Origin: Streptomyces cyanogenus
GTDB lineage: Bacteria > Actinomycetota > Actinomycetes > Streptomycetales > Streptomycetaceae
Reading direction: 5' to 3'
NCBI RefSeq assembly: GCF_017526105.1
Contig: NZ_CP071839.1
Span: forward strand, 6,424,001 to 6,488,000
Length of the DNA stretch: 64,000 nt
Shown: piece after piece, positions 14,560 to 23,653 of the stretch
Layout: each line of letters begins with the position of its first letter
Position numbering within the stretch: position 1 is the first letter of the stretch
Notes under the pieces: model-generated
The model's database searches: none
Told to the model about the DNA's origin: nothing
The model's input: the letters and a program-made list of their open reading frames with translations, nothing else
Position numbers and translations under genes: made by a program

Positions 14560-17370
14560 ATGCAGACCTCGGCGGACCGGCAGGACCGGCACCAGTACCC
14601 CGCCCACTGGGAGGCGGACGTGGTGCTGCGCGACGGTGGCACCGCGCGCATCCGGCCCATCACCGTTGATGACGCCGACCGCCTGGTCAGTTTCTACGAG
14701 CAGGTCTCGGACGAGTCGAAGTACTACCGCTTCTTCGCGCCGTACCCACGGCTCTCCGCCAAGGACGTCCACCGCTTCACGCACCACGACTTTGTGGACC
14801 GGGTGGGACTCGCGGCCACCGTCGGCGGCGAGTTCATCGCCACCGTACGCTATGACCGCATCGGCACCGACGGCATGCCCGCCTCCGCGCCCGCCGACGA
14901 GGCCGAGGTCGCCTTCCTGGTGCAGGACGCCCACCAGGGCCGCGGGGTCGCCTCCGCCCTGCTGGAGCACATCGCGGCCGTCGCGCGCGAGCGGGGCATC
15001 CGCCGCTTCGCCGCCGAGGTGCTGCCCGCCAACACCAAGATGATCAAGGTGTTCACGGACGCCGGCTACACCCAGAAACGCAGCTTCGAGGACGGCGTCG
15101 TCCGCCTGGAGTTCGACCTCGAACCCACCGACCGCTCCCTCGCCGTCCAACGCGCGCGCGAGCAGCGCGCCGAGGCCCGCTCGGTACGGCGGCTCCTGGC
15201 GCCCGGCTCCGTCGCGGTCGTCGGCGTCGGCCGCGTCCCCGGCGGAGTGGGCCGCAGCATCCTCGGCAACATCCGCGACGCGGGGTACACCGGCGGTCTG
15301 TACGCCGTGAACAAGGTGTTCCCGGAGGACCTCAAGGAGATCGACGGGGTGCCCGCGCACCGCTCGGTGCGGGACATCGACGGGCCCGTGGACCTCGCCG
15401 TCGTGGCCGTCCCGGCCGAGCAGGTGCCCGCCGTGGTCGCCGAGTGCGGGGAGCACGGCGTCCAGGGGCTGGTCGTGCTCTCCGCCGGATACGCCGAGAG
15501 CGGCCCCGAGGGGCACGAACGGCAGCGGGCCCTCGTCCGCGCCGCGCGCGCGTACGGCATGCGGATCATCGGCCCGAACGCCTTCGGCGTCATCAACACC
15601 GCCCCGGACGTCCGGCTGAACGCCTCCCTCGCCCCCGAGATGCCCCGCCCCGGCCGCATCGGCATGTTCGCCCAGTCCGGCGCCATCGGCATCGCCCTGC
15701 TGTCCCGGCTGCACCGGCGCGGCGGAGGCGTCACCGGGGTCACCGGCGTCTCCACCTTCGTGTCCGCCGGCAACCGCGCCGACGTCTCCGGCAACGACGT
15801 CCTGCAGTACTGGTACGACGACCCCGAGACCGACGTCGTCCTCATGTACCTGGAGTCCATCGGCAACCCCCGCAAGTTCACTCGCCTCGCCCGGCGGACG
15901 GCGGCGGCCAAGCCCCTGGTGGTGGTCCAGGGGACCGGCACGGCACCGCAGGGCCACGCGGTACGGGCCACGCGGCTGCCGTACGCGACCGTCTCCGCAC
16001 TGCTCAGGCAGGCCGGGGTGATCCGGGTCGACACGATCACCGAGCTGGTCGACGCGGGGCTGCTGCTCGCGCGCCAGCCACTGCCCGCAGGCCCGCGCGT
16101 GGCCATCCTCGGCAACTCCGAGTCGCTGGGCGTGCTCACGTACGACCGGTGCCTGGCCGAGGGGCTGCGGCCGGCCCGGCCCGTGGACCTGACGACCGGG
16201 GCGACCGCGCAGGACTTCCACCGGGCGCTCGCCGCCGCGCTGGCCGACGGCACGAACGACGCCGTCGTCGTCACGGCGATCCCCGCGATCGGGGAGGGCT
16301 CGCCCGGGGACGCCGAGCTGGCCGAGGCGCTGCGGTCGGCCGCGGCCGCCGTGCCGGGCAAACCGGTGCTGGTGGTGCACGTAGAACTCGGCGGGCTGGC
16401 CGAGGCCCTGTCGGCCGCGGCGAGCACCGCACCGGGGGCCGGCGACAGGGCGCCCGGACCCGCGGGGACGGCGGCAACCGCCCCCCTCGCCACCCCGCCC
16501 GAAGGCACCCACCTCATCCCCGCCTACCCCGCCGCCGAACGCGCCGTCCGGGCCCTCGCCGAGGCCGTGCGGTACGCCGGGTGGCGGCGGGAGGCGGCCG
16601 ACCCCGGGAAGGTGCCGGAGTACGAGGACATCGACGAGAAGGGGGCCGCGCGGCTGATCGGCGAGCTGCTCACGCGCGGGCAGGGGCTCACCATCTCCGA
16701 CGCGGACACCTGCGAGCTGCTCGGCAGGTACGGCATACCCGTGCGCCGGGCCCTGCCCGCGCCCACCCCGCGGGCCGCCGCCGAGGCCGCCCGCTCCCTG
16801 GGCTACCCGGTCGCCCTCAAGGCCACCGCACCGCACCTGCGGCACCGCGCCGACCTGGGCGGGGTCCGCCTGGACCTCGCGGACGAGGAACAACTGCTGC
16901 GGGCGTACACCGAGTTGACCGAGCTGTTCGGGCAGCCGGAGGAGCTGCGGCCGGTGGTGCAGGGCATGGCCCCGCGCGGCGTCGACACGGTCGTCCGTGC
17001 GGTGATCGATCCGGCGGCCGGCGCCGTGCTGTCCTTCGGGCTGGCCGGGGCCGCCTCCCAGCTGCTCGGGGACATGGCCCACCGGCTGATACCGGTCACC
17101 GACCGGGAGGCGACCTCGCTGATCCGGTCGATCCGGACGGCCCCGCTGCTGTTCGGCTGGCGTGGCTCCACCCCGGTGGACACCCCGGCCCTGGAGGAGC
17201 TGCTGCTGCGGGTGTCCCGGCTGGTCGACGACCACCCCGAGGTGGTCGCGGTCACCCTGGAGCCGGTCGTCGTCGCCCCGCACGGAGTGAGCGTCCTCGG
17301 CGCCACCGTCCGGCTCGCGCCCCCGCCGGCCCGCGACGACCTGGGCCCGCGCACGCTGCCGGCCTACTGA
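14560..17370 (+). CDS. Pat-type protein lysine acetyltransferase: GNAT domain fused to acyl-CoA synthetase (NDP-forming)-like domain
   Basis: 936 residues from ATG 14560. Residues about 25-190 are a GNAT acetyltransferase with the acetyl-CoA-binding motif HQGRGVASALLEHI. From about 215 onward is an NDP-forming acyl-CoA synthetase region (RLLAPGSVAVVGVGRVPGGV, MFAQSGAIGIALLSRL), ending in an ATP-grasp segment (GYPVALKATAPHLRHRADLG). Where active synthetases carry the phospho-histidine (SSHTGA), this protein has RATRLPYATV, so the synthetase part is probably a non-catalytic sensor. N-terminal GNAT order matches actinobacterial Pat enzymes, which acetylate and switch off acyl-CoA synthetases. 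The start was chosen by GNAT family alignment; an in-frame GTG/TTG further up is less likely. Confidence 0.9.
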   Translation: MQTSADRQDRHQYPAHWEADVVLRDGGTARIRPITVDDADRLVSFYEQVSDESKYYRFFAPYPRLSAKDVHRFTHHDFVDRVGLAATVGGEFIATVRYDRIGTDGMPASAPADEAEVAFLVQDAHQGRGVASALLEHIAAVARERGIRRFAAEVLPANTKMIKVFTDAGYTQKRSFEDGVVRLEFDLEPTDRSLAVQRAREQRAEARSVRRLLAPGSVAVVGVGRVPGGVGRSILGNIRDAGYTGGLYAVNKVFPEDLKEIDGVPAHRSVRDIDGPVDLAVVAVPAEQVPAVVAECGEHGVQGLVVLSAGYAESGPEGHERQRALVRAARAYGMRIIGPNAFGVINTAPDVRLNASLAPEMPRPGRIGMFAQSGAIGIALLSRLHRRGGGVTGVTGVSTFVSAGNRADVSGNDVLQYWYDDPETDVVLMYLESIGNPRKFTRLARRTAAAKPLVVVQGTGTAPQGHAVRATRLPYATVSALLRQAGVIRVDTITELVDAGLLLARQPLPAGPRVAILGNSESLGVLTYDRCLAEGLRPARPVDLTTGATAQDFHRALAAALADGTNDAVVVTAIPAIGEGSPGDAELAEALRSAAAAVPGKPVLVVHVELGGLAEALSAAASTAPGAGDRAPGPAGTAATAPLATPPEGTHLIPAYPAAERAVRALAEAVRYAGWRREAADPGKVPEYEDIDEKGAARLIGELLTRGQGLTISDADTCELLGRYGIPVRRALPAPTPRAAAEAARSLGYPVALKATAPHLRHRADLGGVRLDLADEEQLLRAYTELTELFGQPEELRPVVQGMAPRGVDTVVRAVIDPAAGAVLSFGLAGAASQLLGDMAHRLIPVTDREATSLIRSIRTAPLLFGWRGSTPVDTPALEELLLRVSRLVDDHPEVVAVTLEPVVVAPHGVSVLGATVRLAPPPARDDLGPRTLPAY

Positions 17371-17564
17371 GCGGGACGGGGGGCCACATGGAGATCGCCG
17401 GACAAAAGCGCGCAGCCGCCCCGCGTCGCAGGCGACGATCTCCCGGTCCCACCAGCTGCCCTCGCGCACGCCTCGTGCCGGCACCCCCGCGCACGGGTGC
17501 ACAGGCGCCCCCGGTCCGCGCGACTGGCCCGGACCGCCCTTGCCCACGGATTAGGATGGACGCC
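17371..17564. promoter_or_regulatory. Upstream region of DUF5998 gene with leaderless -10 candidate
   Basis: A 194-bp gap. TAGGAT (17552-17557) lies seven bases before the ATG at 17565, the spacing of a leaderless transcript. The 14-base string GGATGGACGCCATG here recurs exactly at the rhodanese start (21161-21174). No other feature is seen. Confidence 0.45.
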
Positions 17565-18152
17565 ATGGCCAAGACCAGTACGACGACCCAGGGGCTGCGC
17601 GCGGCGATCGAGCGCAGCGGCTACTACCCGGCCCTCGTGGCCGAGGCGGTGGAGGCCGCTGTGGGCGGCGAGCCCGTCCGGTCGTACCTGGTCCACCAGG
17701 AGACGACGTTCGACCAGAACGAGGTGCGCCGGCACGTCACCGTGCTGGTCCTCACCGGCAACCGCTTCATCGTCAGCCACACCGACGAGCAGGCCGCCGA
17801 CAGCACGTCCCCGACGCCGTACGCCACCACCTCCACCGAGTCCGTGAAGCTCGACCGGATCTCCTCGGTCGTGGTCAGCCGGGTGGTGGCGAACCCGGAG
17901 CAGTACACGCCGGGCACACCGCCGCGCGAGGTCGTGCTGACCATCGGCTGGGGCGCGGTCAGCCGTGTCGACCTGGAGCCCGCCGCCTGCGGCGACCCCA
18001 ACTGCGACGCCGACCACGGCTACACGGGCAGCTCCACGGCGGACGACCTCAGCCTGCGCGTCAGCGAGGCCGGGGACGGCCCGGAGACGGTGCGCCAGGC
18101 GCTCGCCTTCGCGCAGGCCATCTCGGAGGCGACCGCGGACCTCACGCGCTGA
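17565..18152 (+). CDS. DUF5998 family protein
   Basis: 195 residues from ATG 17565 (an ATG at 17556 is a possible alternative). A soluble alpha/beta protein conserved across Streptomyces with no assigned function. It begins MAKTSTTTQGLRAAIERSGY, has a conserved core FDQNEVRRHVTVLVLTGNRF, and a Cys pair in ACGDPNCDADHGY that could bind metal. The stop overlaps the next ATG (TGATG), so it is translationally coupled to the phosphatase-like gene and probably works with it. Confidence 0.85.
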   Translation: MAKTSTTTQGLRAAIERSGYYPALVAEAVEAAVGGEPVRSYLVHQETTFDQNEVRRHVTVLVLTGNRFIVSHTDEQAADSTSPTPYATTSTESVKLDRISSVVVSRVVANPEQYTPGTPPREVVLTIGWGAVSRVDLEPAACGDPNCDADHGYTGSSTADDLSLRVSEAGDGPETVRQALAFAQAISEATADLTR

Positions 18153-19342
18153 TGTCCCAGCTCTCCGCCTGGGACCACCCGGAGCCCCTCGCCCTGGACA
18201 CCGCGCCGCTGCCCGCGTACGGCACCGGCTCGCTGGCCGACCTGCTGCCCACCCTGGCCGCCGGCATGGGCGTGCCCGGCATGACCGCCACGATCCAGGA
18301 ACTGACCGCCACCGACCGGGTCTGCGTCTTCCTGATCGACGGTCTCGGCTGGGAGCAGCTCAGAGCCCACCCGGACGAGGCTCCCTTCCTGACCTCCCTG
18401 CTCGGCAGCTCCCGCGGCGGCACCGGCCGACCGCTCACCGCCGGCTACCCGGCGACCACCGCCACCTCCCTCGCCTCCGTCGGCACCGGCCTGCCGCCCG
18501 GCCTCCACGGCCTGCCCGGTTACACCGTGCGCAACCCGGGCACCGGCGAGCTGATGAACCAGCTCCGCTGGCAGCCGTACACGGAACCGCGCCCCTGGCA
18601 GCCGTACCCCACCGTCTTCCAGCTGGCCCACCAGGCCGGAGTGCACGCCGCCCAGGTGTCCTCGCCCGCCTTCGAGCACACCCCGCTCACCAAGGTGGCG
18701 CTCAGCGGCGGCAGCTTCCACGGCCGGCTCACCGGCGAGGACCGCATGGACCTGGCGGCCGAGCAACTGGCCGCCGGGGACCGCTCGCTGGTGTACACGT
18801 ACTACTCCGAGCTGGACGGCGCCGGACACCGCTACGGCATCGCCTCCGACACCTGGCGCGGCCAGCTCATGTACGTCGACCGGCTCGTCCAGCGCCTCGC
18901 GGAGCAGCTGCCGCCGCGCAGCGCCCTCTACGTCACCGCCGACCACGGCATGGTCGACGTGCCGTTCGACGAGCAGCACCGCATCGACTTCGACGAGGAC
19001 TGGGAACTGCGCGCCGGTGTCGCCCTGCTGGGCGGGGAGGGCCGGGCCCGGCACGTGTACGCGGTGCCGGGTGCCGAGAACGACGTCCTGACGGTCTGGC
19101 GCGAGGTGCTCGGCGAGCAGTTCTGGGTGGCGTCGCGGGACGAGGCGATCGCGGCCGGCTGGTTCGGGCCGCACGTGGACGAGCGCGTGTACCCGCGGAT
19201 CGGGGACGTGCTCGCCGCCGCGCACGACGACGTCCTGATCATCGCCTCCGAGCGGGAGCCCAAGGAGTCGGCGCTGGTGGGCAACCACGGTTCGATGACC
19301 CCTGCCGAGCAGCTGGTCCCGCTGCTCGAAGTACGCTCCTGA
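18152..19342 (+). CDS. Alkaline phosphatase superfamily protein (type I phosphodiesterase/nucleotide pyrophosphatase)
   Basis: 396 residues. The metal-binding Asp is in VCVFLIDGLGWEQL, the nucleophile Thr is in AGYPATTATSLASVGTG, and further metal ligands appear in YSELDGAGHRYG, YVTADHGMVDVP and GNHGSMTP. It should hydrolyse phosphodiester or pyrophosphate bonds using two metal ions. No signal peptide is visible, so it is cytoplasmic, unlike classic secreted phosphatases. It overlaps DUF5998 by one base and is followed 46 bp later by tdk, suggesting a small operon. Confidence 0.88.
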   Translation: MSQLSAWDHPEPLALDTAPLPAYGTGSLADLLPTLAAGMGVPGMTATIQELTATDRVCVFLIDGLGWEQLRAHPDEAPFLTSLLGSSRGGTGRPLTAGYPATTATSLASVGTGLPPGLHGLPGYTVRNPGTGELMNQLRWQPYTEPRPWQPYPTVFQLAHQAGVHAAQVSSPAFEHTPLTKVALSGGSFHGRLTGEDRMDLAAEQLAAGDRSLVYTYYSELDGAGHRYGIASDTWRGQLMYVDRLVQRLAEQLPPRSALYVTADHGMVDVPFDEQHRIDFDEDWELRAGVALLGGEGRARHVYAVPGAENDVLTVWREVLGEQFWVASRDEAIAAGWFGPHVDERVYPRIGDVLAAAHDDVLIIASEREPKESALVGNHGSMTPAEQLVPLLEVRS

Positions 19343-19388
19343 AGCGTTCCCCCCTGCCGACGACTCACCGAAAGGTGCTCAACTCCTC

Positions 19389-20039
19389 ATGCCCGAGCTG
19401 GTGTTCTTCTCCGGAACGATGGACTGCGGGAAGTCGACGCTGGCTCTCCAGATCGAGCACAACCGTTCCGCGCGCGGACTGGCCGGCATGATCTTCACCC
19501 GGGACGACCGCGCGGGTGAGGGCAAGCTGTCCTCCCGGCTGGGTCTGGTCACCGACGCGGTGGAGGTCGAGGACGGCCAGGACCTGTACGCCTATCTGGT
19601 GGACCATCTCTCGCAGGGCGGCCGGGCCGACTATGTGATCGCGGACGAGGCGCAGTTCCTCGCGCCCGAGCAGATAGACCAGCTTGCGCGCGTGGTGGAC
19701 GATCTCGGCCTGGACGTGTTCGCCTTCGGCATCACCACCGACTTCCGCTCCAAGCTGTTCCCGGGCTCGCAGCGCCTGGTGGAGCTGGCCGACCGGATCG
19801 AGGTGCTCCAGGTGGAGGCGCTGTGCTGGTGCGGCGCCCGGGCCACGCACAACGCCCGGACGATAGGCGGCGAGATGGTGGTCGAGGGTGCCCAGGTGGT
19901 CGTCGGCGACGTCAACCAGTCCGCGGGCGAGGTCGGCTACGAGGTGCTGTGCCGCCGCCACCACCGGCGCCGGATGACCGCCGCGTCGGCCCGCGCGGCG
20001 GCCCTGTCCCCGGACGTGCTGCCCGTCTCGACCTCCTGA
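19389..20039 (+). CDS. tdk: Thymidine kinase (class II)
   Basis: 216 residues. It phosphorylates thymidine to dTMP with ATP in nucleoside salvage. Walker A is GTMDCGKSTLAL (residues about 9-20), the DEAQFL box is the Walker B/catalytic region, and the zinc-binding Cys pairs are LCWCGARATHN and VLCRRHHRR. Length is typical for the zinc-containing bacterial enzyme plus a short C-terminal tail. It follows the phosphatase-like gene in the same direction; AAAGGTGC about 12 bases before the ATG is the likely ribosome-binding site. Confidence 0.95.
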   Translation: MPELVFFSGTMDCGKSTLALQIEHNRSARGLAGMIFTRDDRAGEGKLSSRLGLVTDAVEVEDGQDLYAYLVDHLSQGGRADYVIADEAQFLAPEQIDQLARVVDDLGLDVFAFGITTDFRSKLFPGSQRLVELADRIEVLQVEALCWCGARATHNARTIGGEMVVEGAQVVVGDVNQSAGEVGYEVLCRRHHRRRMTAASARAAALSPDVLPVSTS

Positions 20040-20060
20040 GGGGACTCCTGTCCGCAGGAC

Positions 20061-20852
20061 TCAGTGCGGGTCCTGGACCACCGAGAACTCGGCGCCCTCC
20101 GGGTCCGCCACCGTGGCCACCCGCCCGTGCGGGCTGTCGTGGGCCGGCCGGAGGATCCGCCCGCCCAGCCCGCTGACCTGCCGCAGCGTCGCGTCGACGT
20201 CGGCGACCTCGAAGTACGTCTGCCAGTACGGCCCCCGGTCCCGGGGCAGGGCCTGGCCCACGCCGTGCAGCCCGGCCACCGGCCGGCCCTCCAGGTACAG
20301 GGTCAGGTAGTCGAAGTCGGCGGAGACCACCGGCTCCTCCCCGTAACCGAACACGCTCTTGTAGAACTTCCCGACGCTCTCCGTCTCGAAGGTGACCAGT
20401 TCGTTCCAGACGGGCGTGCCGGGCACACCGCTGATCGCCGTGCCGAAGTGCGCGGAGCCCTGCCAGATCCCGAACACTCCCCCGGAGGGGTCGGCGGCGA
20501 TCGCCATCCGCCCGGCCTCGGCGGCGTCCAGCGGGCCGACGGCCACCGTGCCGCCGCACAGCCGTACCGTGTCGGCGGTCTGGTCCACGTCGTCCGAGGC
20601 GAAGTAGGGAGTCCAGGCCACCGGCAGCCGGCGGTCCGGCGGCAGCTGGCCCATGCCCGCCACCTCCCGCCCGTCCAGCAGCGCCCGCACATACGGTCCG
20701 AGCTGCTGCGGACCCGGCCGGAACTCCCAGCCGAACAGCTCACCGTAGAACTCCTCGGTGGCGTCCAGCCCGTGCACCATCAGGCTCACCCAGCTGGGTG
20801 AGCCGGGCACGCGCCGCGCGTGCGGACCGGCCGACTCCCGTGCCTCGGTCAT
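20061..20852 (-). CDS. VOC family protein with two glyoxalase-like domains
   Basis: 263 residues made of two vicinal-oxygen-chelate modules. The first covers about residues 15-130 (SWVSLMVHGLDATEEFYGEL) and the second about 145-262 (WNELVTFETESVGKFYKSVF). Each ends in a typical closing strand (DPSGGVFGIWQ; DPEGAEFSVVQ). This arrangement is common in Streptomyces and includes hydroxylases, ring-opening and resistance proteins as well as many of unknown activity, so no substrate is claimed. It is convergent with tdk. Confidence 0.85.
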   Translation of the reverse strand: MTEARESAGPHARRVPGSPSWVSLMVHGLDATEEFYGELFGWEFRPGPQQLGPYVRALLDGREVAGMGQLPPDRRLPVAWTPYFASDDVDQTADTVRLCGGTVAVGPLDAAEAGRMAIAADPSGGVFGIWQGSAHFGTAISGVPGTPVWNELVTFETESVGKFYKSVFGYGEEPVVSADFDYLTLYLEGRPVAGLHGVGQALPRDRGPYWQTYFEVADVDATLRQVSGLGGRILRPAHDSPHGRVATVADPEGAEFSVVQDPH

Positions 20853-21171
20853 CGATCACTCTCTCCCCGGCCCCTCGCGGTGGCCGTGTCGCTTCCGCTC
20901 CCCGGAAGGGGTGTCCACGCCGCCGGCGCGTACGCCCGTGCCGGTGCCCGCATCCTCCGCGGTGCCGCGGGGCCGTACCGCGCCGCTCCGCCGTCACTCC
21001 GGGAGGATGCCCGATCTGCCGTCTTTCGCCACTTCCTGACGAGGCCCGACGGGTGTCCGCCGGCTGTACAGCTCGTGCTCGATCCGGTACGCCCGGTGAC
21101 CGAGCCTGTCCGGCCGAGCAGAGTAGCCGGACCTGGACGCCGCGGCCACCCCTGGCGTATGGATGGACGCC
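20853..21171. other. Intergenic region between divergent VOC and rhodanese genes
   Basis: 319 bp. It must hold the promoters of both genes. TATGGAT at 21158-21164 lies at leaderless distance before ATG 21172. No repeat, RNA or further gene is convincing. Confidence 0.5.
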
Positions 21172-22023
21172 ATGACAGCCATCATCACCGCATCCGATCT
21201 CGCACACGAGCTGACCGGCGGCAGGCCGCCCACGCTGCTGGACGTGCGCTGGCAGCTGAGCGTGGCGAAGGCGGCGGGCGCGCCGGCCTTCGACGGCCGG
21301 GCCGAGTACGCGGCCGGGCACATCCCCGGCGCGGTCTTCGTCGACCTGGACCGGGAACTGGCGGCCGCGCCCGGCGACCAGGGCCGGCATCCGCTGCCCG
21401 ACCTGGCGGAGTTCGGTGCCGCCATGCGCCGCGCGGGCGTGTCCGCGGGGCGGCCGGTCGTCGTGTACGACGGCGGGCAGGGCTGGGCGGCCGCGCGCGC
21501 GTGGTGGCTGCTGCGCTGGACGGGTCACCCGGACGTGCGGGTGCTCGACGGCGGGTTGCCGTCCTGGCGGGGCGAGCTGTCCACCGAGGTGCCGGATCCC
21601 GCCGAGGGCGACTTCGTCCCGGTGCCGGGCGCGGCCGGGCTGCTGGACGCGGACGGGGCCGCGGCCATGGCCCGTACGGGTGTGCTGCTGGACGCGCGTG
21701 CGGGGGAGCGGTACCGCGGCGAGGTGGAGCCGATCGACCGGGTCGGCGGGCACATCCCGGGCGCGGTGTCGGCGCCGACGACGGAGAACGTGGGCCCCGA
21801 CGGCCGCTTCCTGCCCGCGGCGGAGCTGAAGGACCGCTTCAAGGCCCTGGGGGTGTCCGAGGACACCGAGGTGGGCGTGTACTGCGGTTCGGGCGTCTCC
21901 GGCGCCCACGAGGTCCTCGCGCTGGCGGTGGCGGGCATCCCGGCGGCGCTGTACGTCGGTTCCTGGTCCGAGTGGTCCTCGGACCCGGCGCGGCCGGTGG
22001 CGGTGGGGGCGGATCCGCAGTAG
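21172..22023 (+). CDS. Thiosulfate/3-mercaptopyruvate sulfurtransferase (tandem rhodanese)
   Basis: 283 residues from ATG 21172; an ATG at 21163 in the same frame is possible, but the downstream one sits at leaderless distance from a -10-like TATGGAT. There are two rhodanese domains. The N-terminal one is inactive and structural (LLDVRWQL, GHIPGAVFVDLD). The C-terminal one carries the catalytic cysteine in VYCGSGVSGAHEV (about residue 238), with a CGSG loop pointing to mercaptopyruvate or thiosulfate as sulfur donor. It transfers sulfur to cyanide or thiol acceptors in the cytoplasm. Confidence 0.92.
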   Translation: MTAIITASDLAHELTGGRPPTLLDVRWQLSVAKAAGAPAFDGRAEYAAGHIPGAVFVDLDRELAAAPGDQGRHPLPDLAEFGAAMRRAGVSAGRPVVVYDGGQGWAAARAWWLLRWTGHPDVRVLDGGLPSWRGELSTEVPDPAEGDFVPVPGAAGLLDADGAAAMARTGVLLDARAGERYRGEVEPIDRVGGHIPGAVSAPTTENVGPDGRFLPAAELKDRFKALGVSEDTEVGVYCGSGVSGAHEVLALAVAGIPAALYVGSWSEWSSDPARPVAVGADPQ

Positions 22024-22036
22024 CGGGCAGCCCGAA

Positions 22037-22062
22037 GAGGGGGCACGCGCGCGTGCCCCCTC
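22037..22062. terminator. Bidirectional terminator between rhodanese gene and sepH
   Basis: GAGGGGGCACGCG and CGCGTGCCCCCTC are a perfect 13-bp inverted repeat with no spacer (effective loop about 4 bases). It lies 13 bp after one stop and 18 bp after the other, so it serves both convergent genes. Confidence 0.85.
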
Positions 22063-22080
22063 CCGAGTCCGTACGCGGAC

Positions 22081-23115
22081 CTACTCCTGCTTCTTGCGGC
22101 GGGTGCCGAACACGATCTCGTCCCAGCTCGGCACGGCGGCACGGCGGCCGGGGCGGACGCCGTCGGCCTCGGCCTGCCGGTCGGTCGCGCCGATGAGCCG
22201 GTCGCGGTGGCTGCCGACGGAGCGCGGCATGAGGACGTCCGCGTAGGCGGAACCGGCGGACGCGGCGGGCGCCGGCGGTTCCTCGGCGGCGGGCTCGTCG
22301 TCGGGCTCCTCCGAGGGCTCCGCCGGGCGTTCCGGGACCACCAGGTCGCCCCGGAAGCTCGGTACGGCCTCCAGCAGGCTGGTCAGCGAGTCGCGCTCGC
22401 CCGCGCTCTCCTCGTCCGGTTCCGGCGCGGGCAGGCTGGGCCGCTCGCGGTCGGCACGGTCGAGCGCGCGGTCCATCGAGCGCTCGCGCGGCAGCCGGGC
22501 GATGCGCGGGACGAACGGGAAGCTCGGCTCGGGCACGGCGAGGTCGTCGGACTCGCCGATCAGCGAGCGCGCCTCCTCGTCCACGGCCTGTACGAGCCGC
22601 CGGGGCGGGTCGTACGTCCAGCTCGCCGAGTGCGGTTCGCCCGCGACCCGGTAGACGAGGAGCACCTCCCAGGTGCCGTCGTCGCGGCGCCAGGAGTCCC
22701 ACTGCACGGTGTCCTTCTCGGCGCCGCGCAGCAGCAACCGCTCCTGCACCGCCTCGCCGAGCAGCGGGCCGGAGTTCTCGCCGGGGCGGCGGACCGGGGT
22801 CTTGCGCGCACGCTCGGCCATGAAGGCGCGTTCGGCGAGCACCGGACCCTCGAAGCGCCGTACCCGGTCGACGGGGATGCCGGCGAGCTGGGCGACCTCT
22901 TCCGCGGTGGCACCGGCACGTATCCGCGCCTGGATGTCACGCGGGCGGAGATGGCTCTCGACCTCGATCTCGATCTGGCCGAGGCGGGGACGGTCGCCGC
23001 GCACGGCGGCGCGCAGGCGTTCGTCGATCGGAAGCGTGTACTCCGTAGAGTCGGCAGCCTTCAGCACCAGCCGTGTGCCGTCATTCGAGACGGCCACGAC
23101 ACGCAGTTCGGGCAT
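22081..23115 (-). CDS. sepH: Septation protein SepH
   Basis: 344 residues from ATG 23115, with GGGAGG five bases upstream, which rules out the longer frame. The N-terminal DUF3071 domain (MPELRVVAVSNDGTRLVLKA) contains a helix-turn-helix-like segment (IRAGATAEEVAQLAGIP). A long acidic, Pro/Glu-rich linker leads to a short conserved C-terminal motif (VPSWDEIVFGTRRKKQ). This is the architecture of SepH, which binds FtsZ directly and promotes its assembly during sporulation septation in Streptomyces. The linker is probably disordered. The gene stands alone with a long upstream region. Confidence 0.93.
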   Translation of the reverse strand: MPELRVVAVSNDGTRLVLKAADSTEYTLPIDERLRAAVRGDRPRLGQIEIEVESHLRPRDIQARIRAGATAEEVAQLAGIPVDRVRRFEGPVLAERAFMAERARKTPVRRPGENSGPLLGEAVQERLLLRGAEKDTVQWDSWRRDDGTWEVLLVYRVAGEPHSASWTYDPPRRLVQAVDEEARSLIGESDDLAVPEPSFPFVPRIARLPRERSMDRALDRADRERPSLPAPEPDEESAGERDSLTSLLEAVPSFRGDLVVPERPAEPSEEPDDEPAAEEPPAPAASAGSAYADVLMPRSVGSHRDRLIGATDRQAEADGVRPGRRAAVPSWDEIVFGTRRKKQE

Positions 23116-23653
23116 GGGGACCTCCCGGGTGGTGCCTGCCGACGTCACGTGCGTCGCTGCTTCCGCTAGTCGAGTGTGGCCTGCCCGGGTGCAGCCTGCC
23201 ACAACCTTGCCGAGTTGCCCGGCGTGTCGGGCGCGGGCCCGGTACCGCCGTTATGGCACGGTTACCTGTTCGCAACGCTAAGTGACCAACTCCGTCACCC
23301 TGTGCAACTAGCCCCCTCCCGGCGGTCCAGCAAGGCCGCGGGCACCCTGGTGGGAGACCGGACCCAGGGCTCGCAACAGTACTCCATTCGGACCACGTGC
23401 GTGGATTGGCGCGCCGCCCAACTTCTGGCAAGGGTGGCGACTTGGCCCCGCGCAAGCGGTTTTGCCGATCACGGACGTGGCGAACTTCACGCAATCACCA
23501 GAAACGGAACGAATGGTTTCGCTCGTATGTCCCCTTCCCGTGCAGCCGGTCGGCCGTCCGGCCGGGGGAACGAGCGGCCCCGCCGGGCGAGTTCGCCGCG
23601 GACGCCGTCCACCGGTGGCGGTACGACCCGCGGCGCCTCCCGACGTCCGGCGG
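23116..23653. other. 538-bp intergenic region upstream of sepH
   Basis: I find no gene with good codon structure here. The sepH promoter should lie in the moderately AT-rich part about 23200-23300 (GTTACCTGTTCGCAACGC on the plus strand). The rest, toward the ALO oxidase stop at 23654, shows no hairpin strong enough to call, and no tRNA was recognised. Confidence 0.5.

Noticed and set aside
14374..17547. A 1057-residue minus-strand frame
   Set aside because: Antisense to the Pat acetyltransferase, which has clear GNAT and synthetase motifs.
20046..20059. Hairpin TCCTG/CAGGA between tdk and the VOC gene
   Set aside because: Only five base pairs with no T run; too weak to call a terminator although the position suits one.
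23281..23520. Possible tRNA or small RNA in the sepH upstream region
   Set aside because: No cloverleaf, anticodon stem or TTCRANY T-loop pattern could be drawn.
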